DNA of 64,000 nt from Vallitalea pronyensis (GCF_018141445.1 NZ_CP058649.1:6033001-6097000); one strand, 5' to 3'. Positions 26,306-35,234 are shown, counted from the first letter of the stretch. Program-made: numbers and translations. Notes: generated by a model from the letters alone, not told the origin.

Positions 26306-26960
26306 GATAAATTCCTAAGTATCCTGGTGTTGTGTTAGTGGTTGTTACAGTTATTGAACCATCAACAAAATACATCGTTACATTAGATGTATGATAAAGA
26401 TGTAATTCTTCATATACATAAAAAGTATCCAGTGGCAAATAGTTTTTTCCTGTAATCCAAGTATCATCTGCTGAAAATACATTAGATGCAGAAACATAAC
26501 CATCAATACGAGTAATCCAAGAGGAAATGTCTCCTCCATCATGAAGTTTTACTGTACCTTGCATAACCACAAGTCCATTTGTATAGCTATATGTTGGTGT
26601 GAACGTCATTAGATAAGCACTACTACCTCTATTTGTGTCTTGAAGCATAGATTCTTTGGTAGGATAAACTGTACATGTAATTAATTTTGATTTAGAATTC
26701 AAATCATCGACAATACCCTGAAGCTCGCTATCAGACAACAGGGTTAAATCAACTTCTTCGTATGAATTGGATTTTTCACCCTCAACCAACTTATAGTAAC
26801 CTGATTTTTCTTGACGTTCATATAGTTTTTCTAGGGCCTTTTCTCTTTCTACTTCACGTTCTACTTTTATTGATGTTACATCATTCGCAGTTACTGATAA
26901 GTTACCCATACTCAAAAATAATGAAATGATTAGTATCAACATTAAAATATTTTTTTTCAT
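26286..26960 (-). CDS. Unrecognised secreted protein
   Basis: 224 residues. Signal peptide of about 25 residues (MKKNILMLILIISLFLSMG, cleavage near VTA-ND). A charged helical stretch (VEREVEREKALEKLYERQEK) follows, then a beta-rich domain (TFTPTYSYTNGLVVMQGTVKLHDGG, in parts; WITRIDGYVSASNVF; VTMYFVDGSITVTTT) with no cysteines. The layout recalls small secreted Clostridial proteins of unknown function. AAGGAGAG precedes the start. It is the first gene of a two-gene unit; two perfect 16-base direct repeats lie about 210-240 bases upstream. Confidence 0.75.
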   Translation of the reverse strand: MKKNILMLILIISLFLSMGNLSVTANDVTSIKVEREVEREKALEKLYERQEKSGYYKLVEGEKSNSYEEVDLTLLSDSELQGIVDDLNSKSKLITCTVYPTKESMLQDTNRGSSAYLMTFTPTYSYTNGLVVMQGTVKLHDGGDISSWITRIDGYVSASNVFSADDTWITGKNYLPLDTFYVYEELHLYHTSNVTMYFVDGSITVTTTNTTPGYLGIYHEADLW

Positions 26961-27168
26961 TTTACTCTCTCCTTATTATTCACTGTAGTTTCCTTCCTTA
27001 TATGTATATTGGTTTTCGAGACTTACATAAGTATGTTCACCAAAATTTAGAAGTCAGGAATATCTTCTTGAAGTCGTCATCATACCGTGCACTGTTACTA
27101 TTCATCTACCCTCCTTTATTTATTTATAAACCTAATTGTACCTTAGCCAATAGAAAAATCAATAAAAA

Positions 27169-27203
27169 AATAAATATTTCATACAGTAATAAATATTTCA
27201 TAC
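27169..27203. repeat. Perfect 16-base direct repeat upstream of the secreted-protein gene
   Basis: AATAAATATTTCATAC occurs at 27169-27184 and 27188-27203, a period of 19 bases. It lies in the 640-base gap 26961-27599, upstream of the leftward 26960 unit. Possible regulator binding sites or simple AT-rich duplication. Confidence 0.55.
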
Positions 27204-27413
27204 TTACTCATGTCTAACAAATAAATTTTTCCTATTGAAAGAATATTTCCTATCTAATCTTAATTTAAATCAAGGGTTGTAAGACTGTTTAAAAAATATT
27301 ACCGAATAAAAAACTAGCTGACTCGTACTCCCTCCATTAAACGACGATAAATCATTTGACAATAAAATCCAATATAGTCTTTGGTGAATTCTCCATAACA
27401 ATCATTAAATAAT

Positions 27414-27440
27414 AAGAGCCTACATAATTTGTAGACTCTT
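27414..27440. terminator. Hairpin downstream of the 27600 AraC gene
   Basis: AAGAGCCTACA (27414-27424) pairs with TGTAGACTCTT (27430-27440) with one mismatch and a 5-base loop, 160 bases beyond the AraC stop codon. The minus-strand T tract is weak. Confidence 0.6.
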
Positions 27441-27599
27441 TCATATAACAATTACTATTCATATAGAATTTACTCAAGCACACCTGTTGACATAGTTCAT
27501 AATCCATCAAATAAATTAGTGTATAATTCTTCAGTATCAGTTTTCTTCAATATTCTTTCCCATTCCTCTAGAACTTAAATCCTTGCTCCCCAAGAACTT

Positions 27600-29066
27600 T
27601 TACAGTTCTGCACTAAACATAAAAGCCGTACTATATTTATCGCATCCATTAAGAAATACTTCCGCAGTCCAATATTTATCTGGGTAGGGAATATTAACCC
27701 CCTCACCAAGCATAATGTTTCTAGTGACATCGTACATGGCATCGCAGTCATAACCTTCGCGTTTATGCATAGCATCCATATCGCCGGAGAATGTTGCATA
27801 CGCAAATTGAGAAATGTATGGAGCTCCCACCTTGCCATCGCTTTGGGGGATGAAGTCGAAATAGAGAAAACCTTCCGGTACAGGGGTATCTGCCCGCATA
27901 AAACGTCCCCAAACACCATGCCATGGACCAACGTCTACGCCTAATCCGTAATGGTGCATAAACAGAACATCATAGCCAAGATCAGATTTATACGCGTTCA
28001 TCGTGTCCAGAATGGCGAAAAACCCTTTACGAGTTTCTGTATTGGCTAAGTCATCGACTTCCTTCCCTATGAATCGCATGGCAGGCATTTTTTTGTATTC
28101 AAAGCTGTCCACTTTGAAGCCATTTTGTTGCTTCTCAACTACATCTGGCATGAAAAGCGCCCACTGGACACCCGCATCGCAGTCCTTTAAGTGATTGATA
28201 TATCCATATAGATCTACACTATTGGTACCTGTAGGTCCTGTTTTATTTCCTGCAATTTGCTCTCGTATACTGGGATCTTCCATGGCAGAAAAATCAGCAA
28301 ATACCTGAGCTACAACCTCTTGCAACCCCTTGTCATGAGAAAGTCCTGAAAGCTCATTATCAAATCGATCTAGTGCCTTAAACGCTGCAGGGTTTACCAC
28401 ACCCGATGGCTCTAATTCTGATAAGTACGTCCGAAGTTGTGCATTTTGCTCTTTGAATCGCCCAAACACACCCTGCATTAAAATTTGCTCGTTTTCAGCC
28501 AGTTTTTCCTCACTCCATTGAGAATCATCCAGTACCCATTCGGTCAATGCATCAAAAACACTTGGATTTTGCCCTCTTGCTTTGCCTGCCCAGCTAACAA
28601 TTCTTTTATATTTCTCTTCACCAGTCAGTTTCTCGTCCTTTTGTTCTTCAATATCATTCCAATAGAATTCGTCAATCAGATGACGTGACATATCAAAACC
28701 TCCTTTAATGGTAACGTTAATAGACAATGGATGAAATATCTTAACCTTCCTCAGCTGCACTTTCGACGGTGGAACCCCGTGAAAGCGTTTAAACGCCTTA
28801 GAAAAGCTTTCCCTGGAATCATACTGATAACGCATAGCTACATCAATCATTTTACTATTTGACTGCAACAAATCCTGGGCAGCACAGCTTAGTCGTCTAT
28901 TACGAATGTACTCGCCGATGGTCATGCCCATCACTACATGAAAAACAAATTGAAAATGTGAACTTGATGAATAGACTTGGCTTGCTATTTCATCTATACT
29001 AATGTCTTCACTTAAGTGATTTTCGACATAATTAATAGCTTTAGATAAGCTTTGTATCCAATTCAT
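27600..29066 (-). CDS. AraC-family regulator with large C-terminal effector-type domain
   Basis: 488 residues from the ATG at 29066, behind GGAGGAGG; the frame's TTG at 29084 is part of that site. Residues 1-110 form two AraC-type HTH units (SIDEIASQVYSSSSHFQFVFH, IDVAMRYQYDSRESFSKAFKR). A helical segment (about 140-280) and a C-terminal domain resembling GyrI-like/effector-binding folds follow (YKKMPAMRFIGKEV, GVWGRFMRADTPVPEGFLYFDFIP, GEGVNIPYPDKYWTAEVF). Proteins with HTH first and ligand domain last resemble Rob/SoxS relatives that answer small molecules. It stands alone between a terminator and the erm gene. The ligand is unknown. Confidence 0.85.
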   Translation of the reverse strand: MNWIQSLSKAINYVENHLSEDISIDEIASQVYSSSSHFQFVFHVVMGMTIGEYIRNRRLSCAAQDLLQSNSKMIDVAMRYQYDSRESFSKAFKRFHGVPPSKVQLRKVKIFHPLSINVTIKGGFDMSRHLIDEFYWNDIEEQKDEKLTGEEKYKRIVSWAGKARGQNPSVFDALTEWVLDDSQWSEEKLAENEQILMQGVFGRFKEQNAQLRTYLSELEPSGVVNPAAFKALDRFDNELSGLSHDKGLQEVVAQVFADFSAMEDPSIREQIAGNKTGPTGTNSVDLYGYINHLKDCDAGVQWALFMPDVVEKQQNGFKVDSFEYKKMPAMRFIGKEVDDLANTETRKGFFAILDTMNAYKSDLGYDVLFMHHYGLGVDVGPWHGVWGRFMRADTPVPEGFLYFDFIPQSDGKVGAPYISQFAYATFSGDMDAMHKREGYDCDAMYDVTRNIMLGEGVNIPYPDKYWTAEVFLNGCDKYSTAFMFSAEL

Positions 29067-29211
29067 AAAACCACCCTCCTCCAAATATTATTATACAATA
29101 TCATTCGTCTAAAATCATGTCTTAAAATACGGAGTTTTGTCCTCTGCCCCACATGGTATGGTTAATGAATCAATACTCTTTTTATGTAGGATACGTATTC
29201 TCTTGCCATCT

Positions 29212-30108
29212 TTAAAGTTCTTTTGTTAATTTTCTACTTCGATATAATTTATCTATTTTATTTTGTTCTTTTATAAGATTCAAGTATGCATTATTGATCC
29301 GTTCTTTCTTTTCATCTGACACCCCTATTATATAATATTGGAACACTTTTAACCATTGCTCGTGACTTAGACAGGTTGGGCTATCTGTAATTTGAAATCC
29401 AATATCATTAGATAGCCTCTTCATCTGTTTATAAGAAAAAATACCTTTACATCTGCTTTTCATATCTTTTCCTATATTACTGAAGATATATGCAATAAAG
29501 TCTAAGTATAAATCTTTCCAATCTTTTTTTACTAATATATTCTCCCTTCTTTTAATACACATAAACACACTATCAATACTAGGCACTGGCTTGAAATCAG
29601 TTCTTTTAAGATTTCTTATAATATTAATATCAAAATATGGCTTCAGAAGTAAGGATTGCATACTTTCTCTATTATAGGGGTTACCTGCATATTTCTTTGC
29701 TGCTTCCCTTTGAACAACAATATATATATCTTCGGGAGGATTGGTAGCAGATGTTAATTTTGACAAAATAGCTGCCGTAATATTATAAGGAATACTTGAG
29801 AAAATCTTATATTTATATTCCACTGGCAATTTAAATTCTAAGAAATCTCCATGTATTATTTTAATGTTTTTTATATCATAGAATTTATCCTTTAAGCTTT
29901 TATATAAATCAAAGTCATATTCTATAACATATAACCTCCTGCACCTTTTTACCAATTGTTCCGTAATAATACCTTTACCTCCCCCAATTTCAATGACTAT
30001 ATTATACTCGCTTATATTGCTTTCTTCTATCAATTCAGTTACTAATTTTTTACTACGCAAAAAATTTTGTGAATCCTTCAATCTGATCTGATTATTTTTA
30101 TTAAACAT
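29212..30108 (-). CDS. erm: Erm-type 23S rRNA adenine N6-methyltransferase
   Basis: 298 residues from the ATG at 30108, with AAGGAG eight bases upstream; the GTG at 30117 overlaps that site. Family motifs: QNFLRSKKLV at the N-terminus, SAM site VIEIGGGKGIITEQL (about residue 42), acidic loop VIEYDFDLYK, HGDF, catalytic SSIPYNITAAIL, and FKPVPSIDSV. Erm enzymes dimethylate A2058 (E. coli numbering) of 23S rRNA and give macrolide-lincosamide-streptogramin B resistance; RsmA/KsgA is the close relative. The Erm assignment is favoured over RsmA by the SIPY motif and by the upstream leader peptide and attenuator, which RsmA genes lack. It is slightly longer than most Erm proteins. Confidence 0.88.
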   Translation of the reverse strand: MFNKNNQIRLKDSQNFLRSKKLVTELIEESNISEYNIVIEIGGGKGIITEQLVKRCRRLYVIEYDFDLYKSLKDKFYDIKNIKIIHGDFLEFKLPVEYKYKIFSSIPYNITAAILSKLTSATNPPEDIYIVVQREAAKKYAGNPYNRESMQSLLLKPYFDINIIRNLKRTDFKPVPSIDSVFMCIKRRENILVKKDWKDLYLDFIAYIFSNIGKDMKSRCKGIFSYKQMKRLSNDIGFQITDSPTCLSHEQWLKVFQYYIIGVSDEKKERINNAYLNLIKEQNKIDKLYRSRKLTKEL

Positions 30109-30168
30109 TAAATCCACTCCTTAAAATAATTTTTGATGTGGATTCATGTATATTGAATATCCAAGATA

Positions 30169-30212
30169 ACAAAAAAAGCTATAAATGAATAAAATATCCA
30201 TCTATAGCTTCC
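30169..30212 (-). terminator. Intrinsic terminator (attenuator) in the erm leader
   Basis: On the minus strand AAGCTATA (30210-30203) pairs with TATAGCTT (30183-30176), followed directly by seven T (to 30171). It lies only about 60 bases before the erm start and after the leader peptide frame, so it must be suppressed for erm to be transcribed. An upstream TAGCT near 30342-30348 could compete for the 5' arm, but this pairing is short. Confidence 0.8.
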
Positions 30213-30438
30213 TAAATTTATTAATATTTTTTTGTGATTTACAACAGTTAATAATTTTACTGCTCAGTCCATTAGACATACTAAAAAGACACAAATATCC
30301 CTTCTATTAGAGATATAGCAATTTTAAATTATATTATAGTTAGCTACATGGGTTTTCATTATAAGAATCCACTAATATAAGGCATAACAAATAAAGCCTA
30401 AAGACCATTTACCTTACATTAAATTTATTTAGTTGTAT

Positions 30439-30483
30439 TTATTTAACAACTAAATGACGAATTCTTATTGTACATATACCCAT
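30439..30483 (-). CDS. ermL: Leader peptide of the erm gene, with an Arg-Ile-Arg (+X+) stall motif
   Basis: A 14-codon frame, MGICTIRIRHLVVK, starts at 30483 behind a very strong GGAAGGAG site and lies about 30 bases from the transcript start predicted from the promoter. It contains Arg-Ile-Arg, the +X+ pattern at which macrolide-bound ribosomes are known to stall (as with RLR in the ErmD leader). The erm gene begins 330 bases downstream, after a terminator hairpin. Drug-dependent stalling would be expected to refold the leader and let transcription continue. The frame, site and motif are seen; the mechanism is inferred from known Erm leaders. Confidence 0.82.
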   Translation of the reverse strand: MGICTIRIRHLVVK

Positions 30484-30514
30484 TTTGCAACTCTCCTTCC
30501 TATAATTTAAAAAC

Positions 30515-30543
30515 ATTATAACATGATTATATACATTTATCAA
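30515..30543 (-). promoter_or_regulatory. SigA-type promoter of the erm leader transcript
   Basis: On the minus strand TTGATA (30543-30538), a 17-base spacer and a perfect TATAAT (30520-30515). Transcription would begin near 30508, just before the leader peptide's ribosome binding site. Confidence 0.88.
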
Positions 30544-30694
30544 TCCAACTATTATCACGATGTTTAAGAAATGTTTTCTTTGGTATATGCTGTGTTGAAT
30601 CCTATTTTTCTCGCTATTTTATCACATCTTCACCACTTATATCGTAGCGTTATAAGCTTTTTATTTACTTCTGTGATAAAGATAATGTTTTCTA

Positions 30695-30797
30695 TATAAA
30701 AGTAATTTCTTACCATTAGTTCTTTTACATGGTTTAATTGTTCATTAAAAGTTGTGTCTTCTTCTTTTAGCCTTCTTTGGATTGTTCTTTTACTCAT
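30695..30797 (-). pseudogene. HTH fragment of an AraC-family gene, related to the gene at 35235-36218
   Basis: The minus strand reads MSKRTIQRRLKEEDTTFNEQ and then LNHVKELMVRNY, almost identical to residues SKRTLQRRLKEENTSFNEQL... of the intact AraC regulator at 35.2-36.2 kb; DNA identity is obvious by eye over about 100 bases. Everything before and after is missing. The rest of the gap 30544-31176 shows no gene. Confidence 0.8.
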
Positions 30798-31176
30798 CTA
30801 CCCATTTGTTATTTAATGCAATATACTGCCCTGTTATGTCTTTCAATTATTCTGTAAGACTAATTCCAGTCTAAAAGTATTCTATTGACCTTTACTAGTT
30901 GGTGTTTCAAAGCAAAAATATAGGTTGTCATGTTAATCGGGAAAGTTAACAATGGCTTGACATTTATTATTTTAGATGATAGGTTAAATTGAAATAGCTA
31001 AATTTTACTAGTATGTAATGGTTATGGATAAAAAGATATCAGCAAGATAATAAATATATTATAGATATTACATGGTATCAAGATGTTCAACGAATTATAA
31101 GCATATTATGTAAAAAACGTTTTGGCAAGAATGCTATTTACTCTAGATATCCCAAACATTTATTAAGGAGATAAAT

Positions 31177-32106
31177 ATGAAAATAGATCGTATGCTTACA
31201 ATCATTGTTATATTACTTAATAGAAGTCGAATATCGGCAAAAGAACTTGCGGAAAAGTTTGAAGTTTCCGTTCGAACGGTTTACAGAGACATTGAAGCTA
31301 TTAATATGGCTGGTATTCCCATTATATCATACCCTGGGAACAATGGTGGTTTTGGTATTATGGAGAATTATAAATTAAACCATCAGTTGTTGACACTTAA
31401 CAATTTGTGTTCCATACTCTCAACGCTTAAGGGTGTGAACACAACTCTTGAGGATGTTGAGCTTGAATCATCCATAGAAAAACTGCGTAATCTTATTCCA
31501 CAGGATGAAACGCATCATCTTGACCTGCATATGGAGCAAATCATAATTGGTATGCAGCCTTGGGTATATACCTCAAGACAGAAACAACTGGTCAAAAGTA
31601 TCCGAAATGCTATCACCCAATCACAATTGATTACAATTATATATCGAAACTATGCAAACGAAACAAGTACAAGACAGATAGAACCCATGTCATTAATCTT
31701 TAAAGGTTATACATGGTACCTGTTTGGCTATTGTCACTTAAAAACAGATTTCAGGGTATTCAGAATTTCACGTATTATTGATTTGCAGGTTGAAGATGTA
31801 CTATTCAAACGTAGAGACAAGTCATATCAAGAAATTGAAGAGGCATCAAAGGAGCAGGTGTCTTTGACCAGCATTACCTTAAAATTCGTACCCCAGGTAA
31901 GAACCCGAGTTGAAGACATTTTTGACAAAGAAAATATTGAAACTCTGAACACAGGTGAACTGATTGTGACTGCTCAATTTCCAGAGAAGGAATGGTATTT
32001 CGCATTGATATTCAGTTTTGGTGAACACGTAGAAGTGTTAGGTCCTGAAAGAGTGCGACGAGCTGTTGCATCTAGAATAAGATCGATGCATGAAAAATAT
32101 CAATAA
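31177..32106 (+). CDS. YafY-type transcriptional regulator (HTH + WYL domain)
   Basis: 309 residues behind AAGGAG. Residues 1-60 are a DeoR-like winged HTH (SAKELAEKFEVSVRTVYRDIEAI). A helical linker follows, then a WYL domain at about 145-215 (ITIIYRNYANETSTRQIEPMSL and KGYTWYLFGYC, with the WYLFGYC core), and a WCX-type C-terminal extension. WYL domains bind small ligands or nucleic acid and such proteins often regulate adjacent genes. It lies 94 bases upstream of the alpha/beta hydrolase in the same direction, so it may control it. Confidence 0.93.
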   Translation: MKIDRMLTIIVILLNRSRISAKELAEKFEVSVRTVYRDIEAINMAGIPIISYPGNNGGFGIMENYKLNHQLLTLNNLCSILSTLKGVNTTLEDVELESSIEKLRNLIPQDETHHLDLHMEQIIIGMQPWVYTSRQKQLVKSIRNAITQSQLITIIYRNYANETSTRQIEPMSLIFKGYTWYLFGYCHLKTDFRVFRISRIIDLQVEDVLFKRRDKSYQEIEEASKEQVSLTSITLKFVPQVRTRVEDIFDKENIETLNTGELIVTAQFPEKEWYFALIFSFGEHVEVLGPERVRRAVASRIRSMHEKYQ

Positions 32107-32199
32107 ATTTTTTTCAAACCTGCCATACTGGTGTCACACCACTATTCTATACTACTAGTTGTAACAGTTTTTACTATAGTTAGTATAGGAGGTAATATA

Positions 32200-33144
32200 A
32201 TGATTAATAAAATTGTTTTTCCCAAGCCTACCCATATTTCAGTCAACGGTGTGGAACTTGAAGTCTTTGAAGCAGGTCAACAAAATGCAGGAAAACCGAT
32301 TGTACTCTGTCACGGTTGGCCAGAACATGCCTTTTCTTGGCGCCATCAGGTGCCCGTCCTTGTCAAAGCAGGCTATCATGTCATCGTGCCAAACCAAAGG
32401 GGTTATGGCAACTCATCTAGTCCGACTGAAGTAACCGATTATGACATTGAACACTTGTCGGGTGATCTCATCGCGCTTCTTAATCACTACGGATACGAAG
32501 ATGCCATCTTTGTCGGTCATGATTGGGGTGCATTTGTTGTTTGGGGACTGACCTTATTGCATCCAAACCGTGTATCTAAAGTGATAAACCTGAGCTTACC
32601 TTACATGGATCGAGGAGAAAAACCTTGGCTCCAGTTCATGGAAGATATATTTGGCGCTGACAACTATTTTGTACACTTTAATCGAAAGCCAGGCGAGGCA
32701 GACGCTGTATTCGAAGAAAATACATCCCAATTTCTTCGCAACTTGTATAGAAAGAATGTGCCATTCAGAGAGCCACAACCGGGTATGGCGTTGATCAATC
32801 TGGCCAGAGAAGAAACAGCATTTGGTGAACCCATCATGAGTGACAGGGAACTGGCAGTTTTTGTGGATGCCTTTGAATCAACAGGGTTCACGGGGAGTAT
32901 AAATTGGTACAGAAACCTTGATCGCAACTGGCACTTATTGGCTGACGTGGACCCTATCATCCAACAGCCCACTCTCATGATTTATGGTGACCGAGATAGC
33001 GTTGCTAAGTCTGAAAACCTAGCAGAGTTCGTACCTAATGTTGAAATAGTAAATCTAGATTGTGGTCATTGGATTCAGCAAGAAAAGCCAGTAGAAACAA
33101 ACCAAGCCATTATAAAATGGTTGGAACAATGGGATTATCTTTGA
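32200..33144 (+). CDS. Alpha/beta hydrolase, epoxide-hydrolase-like
   Basis: 314 residues from the ATG at 32200 (ATAGGAGG upstream; a longer frame from 32131 lacks a site). Motifs: oxyanion loop LCHGWPEHAFSWRHQ, nucleophile elbow VGHDWGAFVVWG (nucleophile Asp, as in epoxide hydrolases and dehalogenases rather than esterases), late acidic residue in YGDRDSV and the catalytic His in DCGHWIQQEKP. Probably a cytosolic detoxifying enzyme that hydrolyses epoxides. Its last codons and stop lie at the border of a DUF6273 remnant, so the native C-terminus may have been altered by a few residues. Confidence 0.9.
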   Translation: MINKIVFPKPTHISVNGVELEVFEAGQQNAGKPIVLCHGWPEHAFSWRHQVPVLVKAGYHVIVPNQRGYGNSSSPTEVTDYDIEHLSGDLIALLNHYGYEDAIFVGHDWGAFVVWGLTLLHPNRVSKVINLSLPYMDRGEKPWLQFMEDIFGADNYFVHFNRKPGEADAVFEENTSQFLRNLYRKNVPFREPQPGMALINLAREETAFGEPIMSDRELAVFVDAFESTGFTGSINWYRNLDRNWHLLADVDPIIQQPTLMIYGDRDSVAKSENLAEFVPNVEIVNLDCGHWIQQEKPVETNQAIIKWLEQWDYL

Positions 33145-33290
33145 TTTTCACCTGGGTTATACAGATTTACAATACTGTCTCCAAAATATCTGCAAACAGC
33201 GTCCTCTATAGTTAATAAGAGGACGCTGTTCTATACTATACTCGGTTATAATCAAATCCACATTATTAATTAATGTCAAGAATGCTTCTA
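33136..33290 (-). pseudogene. Internally deleted DUF6273 remnant, copy of part of the 4244-4867 gene
   Basis: The minus strand matches two separate parts of the DUF6273 gene: 33225-33290 corresponds to the ILDIKNDVALIITEYIIEQR region and 33136-33222 to LLSIEEVACRYFGDSSEKLYNPGKNQR. The roughly 190 bases between them in the intact gene are gone, and the frame is broken. Similarity runs into the final codons of the hydrolase, showing the junction lies at its stop codon. Confidence 0.82.
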
Positions 33291-34379
33291 CCTCTTCTTT
33301 TTTTGCATACTTGCCAGCTCGCTATCTAGCCACATTGCTAATTCCTGACTTATATCAAGCAATGATTCATTCAAAGAAAAACGAAACCCTTCACATCCTT
33401 TTTGGCAATTGCCATGACCGCTGCCATTTTTTCTATCACATCCATATCCTTTAGCAATCTTTTCCTGTAAAACCCCTGGAAACTTCTTAATTACATCATC
33501 ATATTTTGAGGTATTTTTTGTCTTAAGGATCATACGGTAACCGTTATGTAAAGATGTGGAAAACCTCCATATTGCTTTACCTTTATACATGTAGATTAAA
33601 TGAACACATAAAAATCTTAAATCTACCTTGCATTTCATTCCTAAATCCAGATAATGTTGATGTAATTTTAAGACGAATTCTTTCAAAGGCGCAGACAACG
33701 GATAGACAAAGTCTGTCAAAACAGAGGCGACTTCTACTTCCTCATTTTTCAGCGCCCTGTAATCGCATCGGAGTAAAATATCATCATTTTTACGGTATGA
33801 TAGCTCATTCTGGGCAATCGCCAAAGCTTTCCAGCCTTTTATCATAATGGGATAATCAGGATATGTAATTTGTATTGCTTCAATTTTTGATATATCAGGT
33901 TTTTTCATGCTCAAGTCGATACCATCAAAATCAATACCGCATTCAGTCAGAAACCGCATGCTTTTAAGCATTTGGGGATCTGAAATTTTTGCAGTTGAAT
34001 TTTTATTAAGGGATCTTTTAGCACTAAGTAAATCCCAGCCATTAACCAACAGTGAATCACCTGTCTCAGATAATATGCCATGCTGACCTATATTTAGTAA
34101 TATACTTCTAATATTGTTCATAAATGGATATTCTACCGTCAAAGTTGTTTCGTCTGAAAACTTTTTCTTACCTTTTATGGGTATGTCACATAAACTATTG
34201 TCAGCGATTAAACCATCGTATAATCGATGTAGGAAATCTCTAAAAGCAAGAACGCCGTTTCGTATGTCCTCTTCGTGTGAAATATCTGTGTACATAGAAT
34301 TGATTGTATATATTTTAGGCATATTCGCCGGTAATAGTTGCTTCAAGAATTTTGCCAAGTCCCCCATTGTTTTTTCCAT
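33288..34379 (-). CDS. Unrecognised conserved-looking protein with Cys-rich C-terminal motif
   Basis: 363 residues from the ATG at 34379, behind GGAGGGAG (the ATG at 34397 is inside that site). No signal peptide or membrane helix. A basic, mostly helical protein with a late cysteine/histidine cluster, GYGCDRKNGSGHGNCQKGCEG (about residue 325; spacing C-x11-C-x3-C), which could bind a metal. A WRFSTSLHNGYRMILKTK segment precedes it. I recall similar proteins in Lachnospirales but no assigned function. It lies between the DUF6273 remnant and the flavin-protein gene, on the same strand as both. Confidence 0.7.
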   Translation of the reverse strand: MEKTMGDLAKFLKQLLPANMPKIYTINSMYTDISHEEDIRNGVLAFRDFLHRLYDGLIADNSLCDIPIKGKKKFSDETTLTVEYPFMNNIRSILLNIGQHGILSETGDSLLVNGWDLLSAKRSLNKNSTAKISDPQMLKSMRFLTECGIDFDGIDLSMKKPDISKIEAIQITYPDYPIMIKGWKALAIAQNELSYRKNDDILLRCDYRALKNEEVEVASVLTDFVYPLSAPLKEFVLKLHQHYLDLGMKCKVDLRFLCVHLIYMYKGKAIWRFSTSLHNGYRMILKTKNTSKYDDVIKKFPGVLQEKIAKGYGCDRKNGSGHGNCQKGCEGFRFSLNESLLDISQELAMWLDSELASMQKKKR

Positions 34380-34470
34380 AACAAACTCTCCCTCCATCCT
34401 GTTTTACCTTAAAATAAATTATACATCAGGATTAAGCAATACACCATAGAAGCCGAGTAATAAAATACCC

Positions 34471-34947
34471 TTATTTTACCACTTTATTCATAAGATTGAT
34501 TTCATATATACTTTTACCGTATTTTTTTTCATTGTCAATAATGGTACCTTCTGTCAGTGTGATACGCATAACGATTGAGTTGGGATTGTCCTCGTCGCCA
34601 ACCTCATCGAACCAGCCGAAGACTTTTTTGAACTTCGCTCTGATTTTTGCATTCTTATTATCCTTTACCCAACCGAGATTTTCAGCTATGCCCTGGAAAG
34701 CAAACCAATCCAACCCGCAGACAGAAACTTCGTTGTTCTTCTCAATTTGCAAGCTTTTATTTTTTGTTGCGTCGGTGGAAACATAAAATACACCGTCTTC
34801 ATAATAAGCGCATACCATGCGGACAGCAGGACGGGGATTACCATCTGCGTTCGTACATAATGCTACTGTCGCAAGGCCAATAATTACCTCTTTATCGTTT
34901 CCGCAACGCTCTTCCATTAGTTTAATTGCATCGTCCTATTTGCTCAT
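34471..34947 (-). pseudogene. Pyridoxamine 5'-phosphate oxidase-like flavin protein with an amber codon at position 4
   Basis: The natural start is an ATG at 34947 with GGAGGA nine bases upstream, giving MSK-TAG-DDAIKLMEERCG. DDAIKLMEER is the normal N-terminal helix of this family, so the TAG (34936-34938) interrupts the true coding sequence. The remaining frame from the ATG at 34917 gives 148 residues of a split-barrel FMN-binding protein (VALCTNADGNPRPAVRMVCAYY, GVFYVSTDATKNKSLQI, GEVDEDNP-like and EGTIIDN). Re-initiation at 34917, which has no site of its own, could give a protein lacking only ten residues. Possibly inactive or poorly expressed. Confidence 0.78.
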
Positions 34948-35234
34948 TTTACATTCCTCCAATAATATTATTTTTTCTAGACACTACCTCTTTCATCTTC
35001 ATATAAATAAGGCATATTGAACTTAATGTTGCGGTCTTCGTCAAGTTCAAAATTTATGCTTTCAATCCTTAGTATAAAGCATTACCCAAAGGAAGAGTCA
35101 AGAATAATATTATTCTTATTTTAAAATCCGTTTAAACGTTTTATTTCCCTTTGATATTAACGAATCTACTTATTTATGAATAGTTGCTCCTAATCTTAAA
35201 CAGAAACCTCTTGCATCTAGGCCAGTTATAATTG

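Noticed and set aside
28780-28793. Catabolite-repression (cre)-like TGAAAGCGTTTAAA
   Set aside because: It lies inside the HTH coding region of the 27600 AraC gene, and is explained by its codons (KAFKRF). No promoter is nearby.
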